A DNA stretch of 10,168 bases from an uncultured Oscillochloris sp. (GCA_903877345.1 CAIRDL010000350.1:1-10168); one strand, 5' to 3'. Shown: positions 1 through 7,126, numbered from the stretch's first letter. The notes: generated from the sequence alone by a model not told the origin. A program made the numbers and translations.

Positions 1-69
1 GCGCCAACGCTGTGCGGAGAGCAAGCTGCCACTGATCTAGTCGCAAGGCCCGACCGCTATTGACCTTGC

Positions 70-93
70 CCCCCCTGCGCTTGCGCGGGGTGG
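70..93 (+). terminator. GC-rich hairpin, possible terminator of an upstream gene
   Basis: Bases 70-79 pair with 84-93 around a CTTG loop, giving about 10 bp with one G-T pair and one mismatch. The 3' side is followed by GGCTTAT, not a T-run, so this is at best a weak intrinsic terminator. It lies just before the first gene. A short open stretch in frame 2 ending in TAG at 38-40 could be the tail of a gene entering from the left, but it is too short to call. Bases 1-136 hold nothing else I can recognise. Confidence 0.3.
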
Positions 94-136
94 GGCTTAT
101 GCACTTGGAAGCGGGTCTCCAGGTGAGGAGCCATGT

Positions 137-349
137 ATGGCTGAGCAGGTGAAACGAACCGTGCGTAAAGGGCGCATCTACCGCTTCCTCATCGCCGACA
201 TTGAGTACAGCGCCTTCATCTGGGAGGCTGGGGCCAGTTTCTGTGGGCGGGTAGAGAATCAGCCCCAGGTGCAACAGTGTCGCGGGCGTACCGCCGTTGC
301 GGTGCGTGATATGTTGCGGGCGGCTCTAACAGCCACGCCGCCCGGTTAA
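137..349 (+). CDS. small hypothetical protein (70 aa)
   Basis: I do not recognise this family. The start is supported by a purine-rich Shine-Dalgarno-like stretch (GGTGAGGAG, 122-130) six bases before the ATG at 137. An overlapping ATG at 133 reads only three codons before a stop. The protein has a basic N-terminus (KRTVRKGR), a central part with alternating hydrophobic residues, a Cys-Gly pair (FCGRV) and a C-terminal segment (GRTAVAVRDMLRAAL) likely to be helical. The order strands, then G-R-T, then a helix faintly recalls HicB-like small folds, but no diagnostic motif is present and no HicA-type partner is adjacent. There is no signal peptide or membrane segment. It lies on the same strand as the CYTH gene, separated by 204 bp and a hairpin, so it is probably a separate transcript. 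It is likely real because of the ribosome binding site, but its function is unknown. Confidence 0.5.
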   Translation: MAEQVKRTVRKGRIYRFLIADIEYSAFIWEAGASFCGRVENQPQVQQCRGRTAVAVRDMLRAALTATPPG

Positions 350-368
350 ACGCCTGGCGAGCAAGCTC

Positions 369-414
369 AGAGGGGTCACTTTTGCCCAGATAGCCGCCCC
401 AAAGTGACTCCTCT
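369..414 (+). terminator. 14-bp inverted repeat after the small gene
   Basis: Bases 369-382 pair with 401-414 over 14 bp, with one G-T pair and an 18-base loop. The arms start 20 bases after the stop of the small gene. Only two T residues follow the 3' arm, so it is terminator-like without a proper T-tract. It could instead be a regulator site or an RNA element in the leader of the CYTH gene. TTGACG at 414-419 resembles a -35 box, but no good -10 box sits at the right distance. Confidence 0.45.
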
Positions 415-500
415 TGACGGATTCAACCTTCGCACAAGCTCAAATCTAACAAAGTGTTTGGTTCCAGACTTGGCAGCCGTAGGGCATCCTAGTGCGCTCA

Positions 501-525
501 CCTTGAAACCTGAACCTCTGAACCC
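501..525 (+). repeat. degenerate direct repeats, (N)CCTGAA type
   Basis: Three units ending in TGAA (501-507, 508-514, 515-522) lie head to tail with 7-8 base spacing, about 30 bases before the CYTH start. They resemble the heptamer periodicity seen in other spacers of this window, but with a different sequence. The rest of the spacer 350-553 shows only the hairpin at 369-414. Confidence 0.35.
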
Positions 526-553
526 TTCCTGTAAATACACCCAACACGATGCT

Positions 554-1171
554 ATGGAGATTGAGGCAAAATTCCGCGTTACGATTGCTGATTTGCAGAT
601 AGTCGCTCGCATGCGTGAGCTTGGCGCTTATGCCTTGACCCTTGCCCCTGCCCCCGAACAGCAGCTCAACGTCTACTACGACACCCCCGATGCTCGCCTC
701 CAGGCGGCGCGGCACGGCCTACGGGTGCGCCGCATTGGTAGCCGAACCTGTGTCACACTGAAAGGCCCCGCTGAGGTCGGCCCCGACAGCGTGTACCGCC
801 GTGCCGAGTACGAGTTCCCTGGCGGAGACCCCAACCCCGCTACGTGGCCGTCTGGCGTGGCCCGCGATCTCGCCCTTGCCCTCACCGGCGGTGCGCCCTT
901 GCGGCCCATCGTCACTATCACCACCGAGCGCTACATCCTCTACGCCAGCCGCGCCGGGGTCATCGTGGCCGAAATCTGCCTTGATCAGGGGACGCTGCGG
1001 GCGGGCGACCGCGAACGCCCCTTCACCGAACTCGAGATCGAACTGCGCTCCGCCGGTAGTCGCGCTGACCTCACCGCCCTTGCCGCCAGCCTCGGCACCC
1101 AGATCACCCTCACCCCTGAACCACTCAGCAAGTTGCAACAAGCGCTCACGCTGCTCCAGAACCGCGCTTAG
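554..1171 (+). CDS. CYTH domain protein (triphosphate tunnel metalloenzyme)
   Basis: This is a 205-residue member of the CYTH superfamily, whose beta-tunnel enzymes bind triphosphate groups with divalent metal (adenylate cyclase class IV, thiamine triphosphatase, inorganic triphosphatase). Visible signatures run in the family order: the N-terminal ExExK motif (residues 2-6, MEIEAK), YYDTPD (41-46), RVRR (57-60), TLKG (68-71), RRAEYE (82-87), TERY (124-127), ELEIEL (159-164) and a late SK (192-193). The length suits a single CYTH domain. An in-frame ATG lies at 404, but the 50 residues it would add look non-coding and the ExExK motif normally sits at the N-terminus, so I chose 554. No clear Shine-Dalgarno sequence precedes 554. 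The next gene, 104 bp downstream on the same strand, carries CHAD, a domain often fused to or next to CYTH, so the two are probably co-transcribed. The exact substrate (polyphosphate, triphosphate, ThTP or ATP) cannot be read from the sequence. Confidence 0.9.
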   Translation: MEIEAKFRVTIADLQIVARMRELGAYALTLAPAPEQQLNVYYDTPDARLQAARHGLRVRRIGSRTCVTLKGPAEVGPDSVYRRAEYEFPGGDPNPATWPSGVARDLALALTGGAPLRPIVTITTERYILYASRAGVIVAEICLDQGTLRAGDRERPFTELEIELRSAGSRADLTALAASLGTQITLTPEPLSKLQQALTLLQNRA

Positions 1172-1275
1172 GCAAACCTCCCGGAACCCTGGAACGCCGT
1201 CCCCCGCCGACCACCCGTTGCGGTCGGTTGGCGACCAGCATCCCCCAAAACACACACACCGAAAGGCTGCAACTA

Positions 1276-2781
1276 ATGGATGTGCCCGCGCTGCTTGAAC
1301 AGTACCAGGTTGATCTGCGCCACGCTCGGCAGGTGGCTGATTTGGCCTTGGCGCTCTTCGACGCGGTAGCCCCCCGCTACGCGCTGCCCGCCGCCCAACG
1401 CCGCCTCCTCGAAATTGGAGCCTTGCTGCACAACGTCGGCATGACGACCGACCCGCCTGCCCACCATATCATCGGGCGCGATATTGTGCTCCGCCACGCC
1501 ATCGCAACCTTGAGCCGGCGCGAGCAAACCCTCGTGGCCTGTATGGTTGTCTTTCACCGCAAGCGCGTTCGCCCCGAACTTGAACCAACCTATTTGGCCT
1601 TGGGTAAAAAGTGCCAGCGCGAGGCACTCCAACTGGCAGCTATTTTGCGCGTCGCCGATGGCCTAGACTACGCCCAGACACAAACGACCAGCCTTGTTAG
1701 CGTCAAGTCTGTTGCGAACGGTCTATGCATGCACTTGAGCGGCCCCCATGCCGCCAGCGATGGTGCGCGAGCCGTGACCAAAGCCGATCTGTGGGCCAAA
1801 GTCTTTGGCACGCCTTTGGGCGCCGAGCCAAGTTCCGTCGCGGTGGTTGAACCAACCGCGATGCCTATTGAGACCGCCGCCTCTCACGTAGCCCTTTGGT
1901 ACGCCGCCCCCGAGGTGCCTCTGGCCGAACTAGGCCAAGTGCTACTCCGTCGCCATCTGCGGCTCCTGCGTACCGCTGAGCGTGAGGTACGTGCGGATGA
2001 GAAGACCGAACCAGTTCACGCGCTGCGTGTCGCCACCCGACGGCTCCGGGCGCTGCTCCATCTCCTCGCGCCAGTTTACTACGGCACTGATGGTCAGCTC
2101 TACGCAAAGGCTTTGCGGCGCCTTGCGCGAGCCGCCAGTGCCGTGCGCGACCGCGACGTGCTGTTAGCCGACCTCCAGACGCGCACCGCCAACCTGGGTG
2201 AAGCGCTGACCCCTGCGGTTGCCGCCCTGACCGTCGTGCTGCGTGAGGAACGCCGTGTCGCTCACACCACGCTCAGCGCCTACCTCGACGACACCCGCCA
2301 CACCACCTTCGTGCGGGCCTTCGCGACAGCCCTCAACGACCCTGCGAATTGGAACGACACCCCACGGGTGTGTGATTTGGGCGGGAGCACATTGTGGCGG
2401 CACTACGAAGCGTTACGCGCCCACGACCGGGGCGGTCTGCCCACAGAACCGGAGACGCTTCACGCGATGCGCCTTGCCGGCAAGCGTCTGCGCTATGTAC
2501 TTGAACTCTTCACCGACACCCTTGGCCCCCGCGTCGAAGCAGCCGTCAAGCCCCTTGTGGCTTGCCTGGATCACCTGGGCGCGCTCAACGACCTCACCGT
2601 AGCCCGTAGTCGTCTGGCTCCCTATGCCGCCGCCACAACCACCGCCCCCGCTGTCGCTGCCTACCTAGCCCTGCGTGAGCAAGAGGGCCAGCACCTCAGC
2701 GGCGCGCTACCAGCCCGTTGGGCGGAACTCACCAGCGCTGATTACCGGCACAAACTGTTGGCGTTGCTCGCTCACTTGTGA
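1276..2781 (+). CDS. Ppx/GppA-type HD domain fused to CHAD domain
   Basis: This 501-residue soluble protein has two parts. Residues 1-180 resemble the C-terminal HD domain of exopolyphosphatase/GppA proteins: HARQVADLALALFD (16-29), GALLHNVG (48-55), HH (63-64), HRK (94-96) and AAILRVADGLD (121-131). The HD doublet reads His-Asn (52-53), so metal-dependent phosphohydrolase activity is doubtful; degenerate HD motifs are known in Ppx proteins. The N-terminal catalytic ASKHA half of Ppx is absent. Residues 216-500 form a CHAD domain, a helical, basic domain known to bind inorganic polyphosphate: VHALRVATRRLR (247-258), RDRD (291-294), and LHAMR...KRLRYVLE (395-410). The ATG at 1276 is preceded by GAAAGG (1261-1266) at good spacing; an in-frame ATG at 1228 would add 16 residues of spacer-like sequence. 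The CYTH gene lies 104 bp upstream, so the pair probably forms an operon acting on or sensing polyphosphate. The HD-CHAD assignment is strong; the biochemical role is inference. Confidence 0.88.
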   Translation: MDVPALLEQYQVDLRHARQVADLALALFDAVAPRYALPAAQRRLLEIGALLHNVGMTTDPPAHHIIGRDIVLRHAIATLSRREQTLVACMVVFHRKRVRPELEPTYLALGKKCQREALQLAAILRVADGLDYAQTQTTSLVSVKSVANGLCMHLSGPHAASDGARAVTKADLWAKVFGTPLGAEPSSVAVVEPTAMPIETAASHVALWYAAPEVPLAELGQVLLRRHLRLLRTAEREVRADEKTEPVHALRVATRRLRALLHLLAPVYYGTDGQLYAKALRRLARAASAVRDRDVLLADLQTRTANLGEALTPAVAALTVVLREERRVAHTTLSAYLDDTRHTTFVRAFATALNDPANWNDTPRVCDLGGSTLWRHYEALRAHDRGGLPTEPETLHAMRLAGKRLRYVLELFTDTLGPRVEAAVKPLVACLDHLGALNDLTVARSRLAPYAAATTTAPAVAAYLALREQEGQHLSGALPARWAELTSADYRHKLLALLAHL

Positions 2782-2852
2782 GGGGAAGCGGAAGATTTAA
2801 AACCCAAGTCTTGAACCCAGCGAGTGCCACATGGCAGGCGTATGTTTCGCAA

Positions 2853-3617
2853 CTAGCCCGCCGCACTCAGCACCGCCAAGGCCAGCACCTCAGTGAGTTC
2901 GCACACGGCCCCGTAGGTGTCGCCAGTCAGCCCGCCGAGTTCGCGAGTCCACCAGTGCCCCAAAAACTGTGCGCCAGCACCCGCCAACAGCACGGCCACG
3001 AGGCCACCAACGCCAGCGAGGGCGACCGCCACAAGGGCCACTCCAGTGCTGATGACGAGCAACTGTGGGCGGCCAAGCTGGCCCTGCACGCTCCTGCCGA
3101 GACCGTCGGGGCGAGCTGCCGGAAACTGGGTCGTGACGACGAGCATCGCCCAACGGCCCAGTATGGGCGCAATAAGCACAGCCCGCCACCAGTTCGCGCC
3201 GGTGTCGGCGAGAAAGACCAGCTTCAGCAGCAGCACGCTGCTAATCGCTAACGCCCCCATCGCCCCAATCCGACTATCCTTCATAATCGCCAGCTTACGC
3301 TCGCGGGGGTGCCAACTCATGATGGCGTCGAAGGTGTCACTTAGCCCATCAAGGTGCAGCCCGCCGCTTAGTACGCCCCAGGCGACGAGCAACAACGCCG
3401 CTTGGGTCAGCGGTGTCCACCACAGTCCAGCGAACCAACCCACCCCAAGGAGCAACCCGCCGATGATTGCCCCCACCACAGGGAAGTAGCCCAGGGCGGC
3501 AGCGATCCCGCCCATGATGTGCTTTGGCGCAGGCCAAGGCAGCGGCACCGTGGTCAGAAAGCGCAGCGCCGTGTCCAAACAGGCGAATGGGCCGGGCTGC
3601 GGTGTCGGGTCGCTCAT
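2853..3617 (-). CDS. cobS: adenosylcobinamide-GDP ribazoletransferase (cobalamin synthase)
   Basis: CobS is an integral membrane enzyme that joins adenosylcobinamide-GDP to alpha-ribazole (or its phosphate), the last main step of nucleotide-loop assembly in cobalamin synthesis. The 254-residue length is normal. Visible family motifs: LRFLTTVPLP near the N-terminus, GGLHLDGLSDTFDA (85-98) with the acidic residues expected to bind metal, the segment from R107 through MKD (112-114) to RIGAMG, LGRW (154-157), and GGLTGDTYGA (228-237) followed by E-L-T-E. Several hydrophobic membrane segments alternate with these loops. I chose ATG at 3617 because AAAGGA lies eight bases upstream; the ATG at 3626 overlaps that Shine-Dalgarno sequence. 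The gene converges with the CHAD gene across 71 bp without an obvious terminator. No other cobalamin genes are in the window, and I see no cobalamin riboswitch in the 168-bp upstream spacer, so this cobS appears isolated here. Confidence 0.93.
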   Translation of the reverse strand: MSDPTPQPGPFACLDTALRFLTTVPLPWPAPKHIMGGIAAALGYFPVVGAIIGGLLLGVGWFAGLWWTPLTQAALLLVAWGVLSGGLHLDGLSDTFDAIMSWHPRERKLAIMKDSRIGAMGALAISSVLLLKLVFLADTGANWWRAVLIAPILGRWAMLVVTTQFPAARPDGLGRSVQGQLGRPQLLVISTGVALVAVALAGVGGLVAVLLAGAGAQFLGHWWTRELGGLTGDTYGAVCELTEVLALAVLSAAG

Positions 3618-3637
3618 TGTAAGCATCCTTTTTGACT

Positions 3638-3663
3638 GATTTTAGATTTCCGCAGCAGAATGC
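3638..3663. repeat. partial copy of the GATT...CCGCA spacer repeat
   Basis: The stretch runs GATTTTAGATTT, CCGCAGCAG, AATGC. It matches, with one gap, the left two thirds of the two longer copies at 7092-7126 and 7199-7233. It lies 21 bases upstream of the cobS start. Confidence 0.45.
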
Positions 3664-3668
3664 CCCAA
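3639..3668 (-). promoter_or_regulatory. possible cobS promoter
   Basis: Read on the minus strand, TTGGGG (3668-3663) and TAAAAT (3644-3639) are 18 bases apart and end 21 bases before the cobS ATG. The -10 box matches the sigma70 consensus at five of six bases, the -35 box at only three. The -10 box is part of the TAGATTTTA-type heptamer repeat. This is a weak candidate. Confidence 0.3.
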
Positions 3669-3686
3669 ACGGTGCCGACAGTCGCT

Positions 3687-3719
3687 TGACTCGTGACTCG
3701 TGACTCGTGATCCGTGACC
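3687..3719. repeat. tandem heptamer TGACTCG
   Basis: TGACTCG occurs three times in a row (3687-3693, 3694-3700, 3701-3707), followed by a degenerate fourth unit TGATCCG (3708-3714) and a partial fifth TGACC. It lies in the spacer between cobS and the sensor kinase gene. Confidence 0.8.
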
Positions 3720-3761
3720 GGGCTGCACCCTGACCGATTATGGATCACGCAGCACGGATCA
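3708..3761. repeat. 9-bp perfect inverted repeat
   Basis: TGATCCGTG (3708-3716) is matched by CACGGATCA (3753-3761), leaving a 36-base loop. The left arm is the last, altered unit of the TGACTCG array. It lies about 25 bases downstream of the sensor kinase stop in the direction of minus-strand transcription. No T-tract follows, so its role is unclear. Confidence 0.55.
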
Positions 3762-3774
3762 GATGGGATGTTTT

Positions 3775-3789
3775 AAATCTGCAATCTAA
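3775..3789. repeat. left copy of inverted 15-mer AAATCTGCAATCTAA
   Basis: This 15-mer is the exact reverse complement of 7196-7210, and its first 11 bases are the reverse complement of 7065-7075. The last four bases overlap the stop codon (TAG, read on minus from 3788 to 3786) of the sensor kinase gene. Confidence 0.75.
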
Positions 3790-6700
3790 TCCAGCCCATC
3801 TAGCAGCGCCCGCACAAGCTTATCGGGCGTAAAGGGTTTCTGGAGAAAGCACGCGCCCTCTTCGGCGATACTGTGGTCAACCAGCGCATTGTCGGTATAG
3901 CCCGACATGTAGACGATGCGCGTGTCGGGCCGCAGGGTTCGCAGGGTTGCGGCGAGTTGCACCCCGTTGAGGCCGCCCGGCATCACGATATCGGTCAGGA
4001 GCGTGCTGATCGGGCCGGCATACGCATGCGCGAGCGCCAGCGCCGTGGGGCCATCGCCTGCCTCCAGTACGGTGAAGCCCTGGCGGGTCAAAATCTGGCG
4101 GGCGAGGTTCCGCACATCGTCGTCATCTTCGACCAAGAGGACGGTCGCGGCATGGGTGCGACTCGGCCCCACCACCCCAAGACGGGCCGGGGCCGGGGGT
4201 TGGGCTTGGTTTGGCCCCGCATCAGTGGTGATGGGCAGGTAGATCTTGAAGATCGCCCCTTGCCCCACCTCACTTTGGAAGCGAATGTGACCGCCACTCT
4301 GCTGCACGATGCCGTGGACGGTCGCAAGACCCAACCCAGTGCCTTTCCCCCGTGGTTTAGTGGTAAAAAACGGCTCGAAAATATGAGTTTTCGTCTGCTC
4401 GTCCATCCCCGTTCCCGTATCACTGACGACGATCAGGGCATAATCACGGGTGTCGGTGCCATCATCACGGCGACCCGACAACTCGTTCGCCAGGGTGGTC
4501 GCCGTTTCAATCAACAGGTGGCCGCCGTCGGGCATCGCATCACGCGCATTAATCACCAGATTCATCACGACTTGTTCGATCTGGCCCTGGTCGGTACGCA
4601 CCAGCGGTAGATCGGGGGCCAGACTAATGCTCAAGGTAATATCTTCGCTGATCAGACGGCGCAACAGTTGATCAAGGCCCAAGATTACTTGGTTGAGGTT
4701 CACCAGTTCCGGCTGTAGCACCTGACGGCGGCAGAAGGTCAGAAGTTGGCGCGTCAGCGTGGCGGCGCGGGTGCCCGATAGGCGAATCTGCTCAGCTGAA
4801 TGGCGCAACGGGTGCTCGACGGGCAGGTCATCAAGCAGCAACTCGACTTCGCCCAGCATCACCGTAAGCAGGTTGTTGAAGTCGTGGGCCATCCCGCCCG
4901 CTAGACGCCCCAATGCCTCCATCTTCTGCGCTTGACGCAAATCCTCCTCGGTCTGCCGTTGCACCCGCATATCACGCACGATGGTCGAGAAGAGCGCAGC
5001 CTGTCCGTCAGGTTCCTTGTGGACGATGATCACCTGAGAAACCGGAATCTCGCTGCCGTCGCGGGCAAGCAGGTAGGTGTCGCCCGTCCAAACTCCGTTG
5101 TGCAGCGTAGCGGGAAGGATCTCGTCGCGCAAGGCACCTCGCAGACGCATAGGGAAGAACTCGGCCATATGGAGACCCGCAAGCGGCACCTCGTCGCTGA
5201 GGCCCATCAAACGGCGGCCCGCCTGATTGAGGAAAATGGATTGCCCCTGGAGATCGGTCATGCCGACCATGTCGGTGGTCGCCTCAATGATCGCCGCCAA
5301 GCGGGCCTGCGCCTCCTCTGCACGGTGGCGCTCCGCCAACTCGCGGCGGGCCGCCGCGTAGAGCCGGGCATTCTCCATTGCGGCAGTGGCTTGGGCGGCG
5401 AACGCCATGGCGAGGCGGGCATGTTCGGTGGTGTAAAAGTCCGGCGTGTACTTGTTGAGCGTGATCATGCCGATCATTCGCTCGCCGAAGATCATGGGCA
5501 CGCCCAGCCACGAGCGGATGGGGTCGGCATGAAACGGCTCGGTCTTAAAGATTGGGTACACCGCCGGCCCATCCTTCAGAATGACGGGCAGCCATGTATG
5601 CGCTACTTCCGCGTTCGGCGTCTCCCCGGGCACTAGGGGAAAGGCGAGGCCGAGCATATGTTCGGACGAAGCGGAGCCGTAGGTGCCGACGATGCGCGAT
5701 TTTTCACCCTGAACTTCTTGCACCGAGGCGCTATCGAAGGGCACCATCTTCCGCAGTTCGGTCAAAATCAGCGCGAGCACCTGATCGAGGTTGAGCGTTA
5801 CGCCAAGGGCTTGAGTCGCCGCCCGCAATGTCTCGGCCTCGTTACGCCCGACCTCCGCCGCAGTGAGCGTCTCGCGCAGACGGACGACGGTATGTTCCAG
5901 GGTGCGCCCAAGCGCGCCAATCTCGTCGAGGCCAGCGTGGGGCACGGCAGTATTCAGCTTGCCCGCCCCAATCTGCTCGGCGGCGACCGCCAGGGCGCGG
6001 ATGGGGCGAATTATCCCGCGTGCCAACATGTAGGCGAGCGCCGTCGCGCTTACTAGTGCCAAAATGGTCAGCGCGGTGATCACCACTTGCGTCTCGCCCA
6101 CTGGCGCAAGCGCAGCGGCGTAGGGGTGTTCGTAGATCACCGTCCACTGCACCGCACTCTGGCTATGGGGGCGCATCCGCTTGAAGGCTTGAAAACTGGC
6201 CGGACGATCCACCGATTCGATGATCGTCCCCTCGGCTTGGCGCAAAATAATCTGGGCATCATGCGGTTGCGCTTCCGTCAAACTGAGCCGGCGAGCGTTC
6301 GCGAGGTCAAGGTCAGAACGGTACAAGTAGGTGCCATCACTATCAAGCACCGAGGTACGCACGCCGAGGGTTTGGTCAACCAAAACGGACAAGATGGGCG
6401 CCAGGGGTGCTTCGAGTACCAGCACGCCTACCGGCCCAGTATCATCGGCATAGAGGATCGAGTAGCGCAGCAGAATCGAAGGGGTGCCGGTGAGATCAAC
6501 CGTCGTAATCGCCACCATGTTGCCGTCAGGAATCCCAGCTTGGCGCAAGGCATTGACGAAGACGGGTTCAGCCTGTTGGTTACGCAATTGCGCCGTTGGT
6601 ACCCGCCGAAAAAGGTTATCGTCCCCCTGACGCACACACACCTCTTCGACGCCCTTCGGGTTGAGCAGACAAAGGCCGCTGTAACGCCCAACGGATTGCC

Positions 6701-7004
6701 GCAGGAAGTCTTGGAACGTGGTGGCGACCAGATCCGGGTCACGGGTTTCAACGTGGGCATAGCGGCGCAGCGCGGCGCTCATCACCACAAAGAGCAGATC
6801 GCCGCTCCCCTGCGCGATGCGGCTCTCGGCAGTAGACGCTCGGGCCTCGGCGATACGAAGTTGCTCGCTGCTAATCTGACTGAGCAGAATCTCGCGGGTG
6901 CGCAGCAAGTTATAGGCCGAGACGAGGGTGGTGGGGATGAGCATCACCAAGACAAAGGCCATAATCAGCCTGACTTGGAGATGTGAGCGGATGAGGCGTA
7001 CCAT
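3786..7004 (-). CDS. hybrid sensor histidine kinase (sensor-HAMP-GAF-PAS-HisKA-HATPase-REC)
   Basis: This is a membrane-bound hybrid histidine kinase of 1,072 residues. Order of parts: membrane helix (about 13-33), extracytoplasmic sensing region that looks Cache-like (35-305) with a Cys pair at 112 and 123, second membrane helix (306-328), HAMP (330-380), GAF (400-545), PAS (565-680), HisKA with the phospho-accepting His in AHDFNN (H707), ATPase domain with N-box NLVINARDAM (815-824), DTGTGM (862-867), FEPFFTT and GKGTGLGLA (886-894), then a C-terminal receiver with acidic ED (959-960), phospho-acceptor D1005 (LLTDIVMPGG), S1034 and K1056 (LQKPF). All catalytic residues are present. The ligand is unknown, and no response regulator or output gene is adjacent. 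The start is uncertain: ATG at 7004 places a short basic stretch right before the first helix, while ATG at 7064 would add 20 residues. Neither has a clear Shine-Dalgarno sequence. AT-rich repeats bound the gene on both sides. Confidence 0.92.
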   Translation of the reverse strand: MVRLIRSHLQVRLIMAFVLVMLIPTTLVSAYNLLRTREILLSQISSEQLRIAEARASTAESRIAQGSGDLLFVVMSAALRRYAHVETRDPDLVATTFQDFLRQSVGRYSGLCLLNPKGVEEVCVRQGDDNLFRRVPTAQLRNQQAEPVFVNALRQAGIPDGNMVAITTVDLTGTPSILLRYSILYADDTGPVGVLVLEAPLAPILSVLVDQTLGVRTSVLDSDGTYLYRSDLDLANARRLSLTEAQPHDAQIILRQAEGTIIESVDRPASFQAFKRMRPHSQSAVQWTVIYEHPYAAALAPVGETQVVITALTILALVSATALAYMLARGIIRPIRALAVAAEQIGAGKLNTAVPHAGLDEIGALGRTLEHTVVRLRETLTAAEVGRNEAETLRAATQALGVTLNLDQVLALILTELRKMVPFDSASVQEVQGEKSRIVGTYGSASSEHMLGLAFPLVPGETPNAEVAHTWLPVILKDGPAVYPIFKTEPFHADPIRSWLGVPMIFGERMIGMITLNKYTPDFYTTEHARLAMAFAAQATAAMENARLYAAARRELAERHRAEEAQARLAAIIEATTDMVGMTDLQGQSIFLNQAGRRLMGLSDEVPLAGLHMAEFFPMRLRGALRDEILPATLHNGVWTGDTYLLARDGSEIPVSQVIIVHKEPDGQAALFSTIVRDMRVQRQTEEDLRQAQKMEALGRLAGGMAHDFNNLLTVMLGEVELLLDDLPVEHPLRHSAEQIRLSGTRAATLTRQLLTFCRRQVLQPELVNLNQVILGLDQLLRRLISEDITLSISLAPDLPLVRTDQGQIEQVVMNLVINARDAMPDGGHLLIETATTLANELSGRRDDGTDTRDYALIVVSDTGTGMDEQTKTHIFEPFFTTKPRGKGTGLGLATVHGIVQQSGGHIRFQSEVGQGAIFKIYLPITTDAGPNQAQPPAPARLGVVGPSRTHAATVLLVEDDDDVRNLARQILTRQGFTVLEAGDGPTALALAHAYAGPISTLLTDIVMPGGLNGVQLAATLRTLRPDTRIVYMSGYTDNALVDHSIAEEGACFLQKPFTPDKLVRALLDGLD

Positions 7005-7020
7005 AATGATGGCGACTTGC

Positions 7021-7043
7021 CCCGGGCGACCCGGCCACTGGCC
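7021..7043. repeat. paired GC-rich palindromes between the two possible sensor kinase starts
   Basis: CCGGG (7022-7026) pairs with CCCGG (7030-7034) across three bases, and GGCCA (7033-7037) pairs with TGGCC (7039-7043) across one base. If translation starts at 7004, these lie 17 bases before the ATG in the mRNA leader and could affect access to the start. If it starts at 7064, they are simply coding sequence. Confidence 0.35.
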
Positions 7044-7064
7044 GATGCACCCAATCTTAGGCAT

Positions 7065-7098
7065 ATTGCAGATTTTAGATTTTAGATTTTAGATTGCA
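7065..7098. repeat. tandem heptamer array GATTTTA/GATTGCA
   Basis: An ATTGCA start (7065-7070) is followed by GATTTTA three times (7071-7077, 7078-7084, 7085-7091) and GATTGCA (7092-7098). The array begins directly next to the upstream ATG candidate of the sensor kinase. Read on the minus strand each GATTTTA unit contains TAAAAT, a -10-like sequence. Confidence 0.8.
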
Positions 7099-7126
7099 GC
7101 TTTGCCGCAACTGGACGCAGTGCATT
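7092..7126. repeat. 35-bp spacer repeat, copy A
   Basis: It aligns without gaps to 7199-7233 with 28 of 35 identical bases. Shared blocks are GATTGCAG, TTT, CCGCA, GACGC and CATT. A shorter relative lies at 3638-3663. Confidence 0.65.

Noticed and set aside
1..153. Tail of a gene entering from the left (frame 1 open to 153, frame 2 ending at 40)
   Set aside because: The frame 1 product is low-complexity and runs through the GC hairpin and into the next gene; the frame 2 tail is only 12 codons. Neither can be supported.
2782..2852. Bidirectional terminator between the convergent CHAD and cobS genes
   Set aside because: Only a short palindrome (TGCCACATGGCA, 2825-2836) with a two-base centre is visible, and no T-tract follows on either strand.
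3618..3785. Cobalamin riboswitch upstream of cobS
   Set aside because: The spacer is short and mostly made of repeats; no B12-box-like sequence (GCCACTG type) or matching stem pattern is present.
6087..6986. Open frame on the plus strand opposite the sensor kinase gene
   Set aside because: The minus strand carries the sensor and HAMP regions in an uninterrupted frame. The antisense product has no domain signature and no ribosome binding site that I can see.
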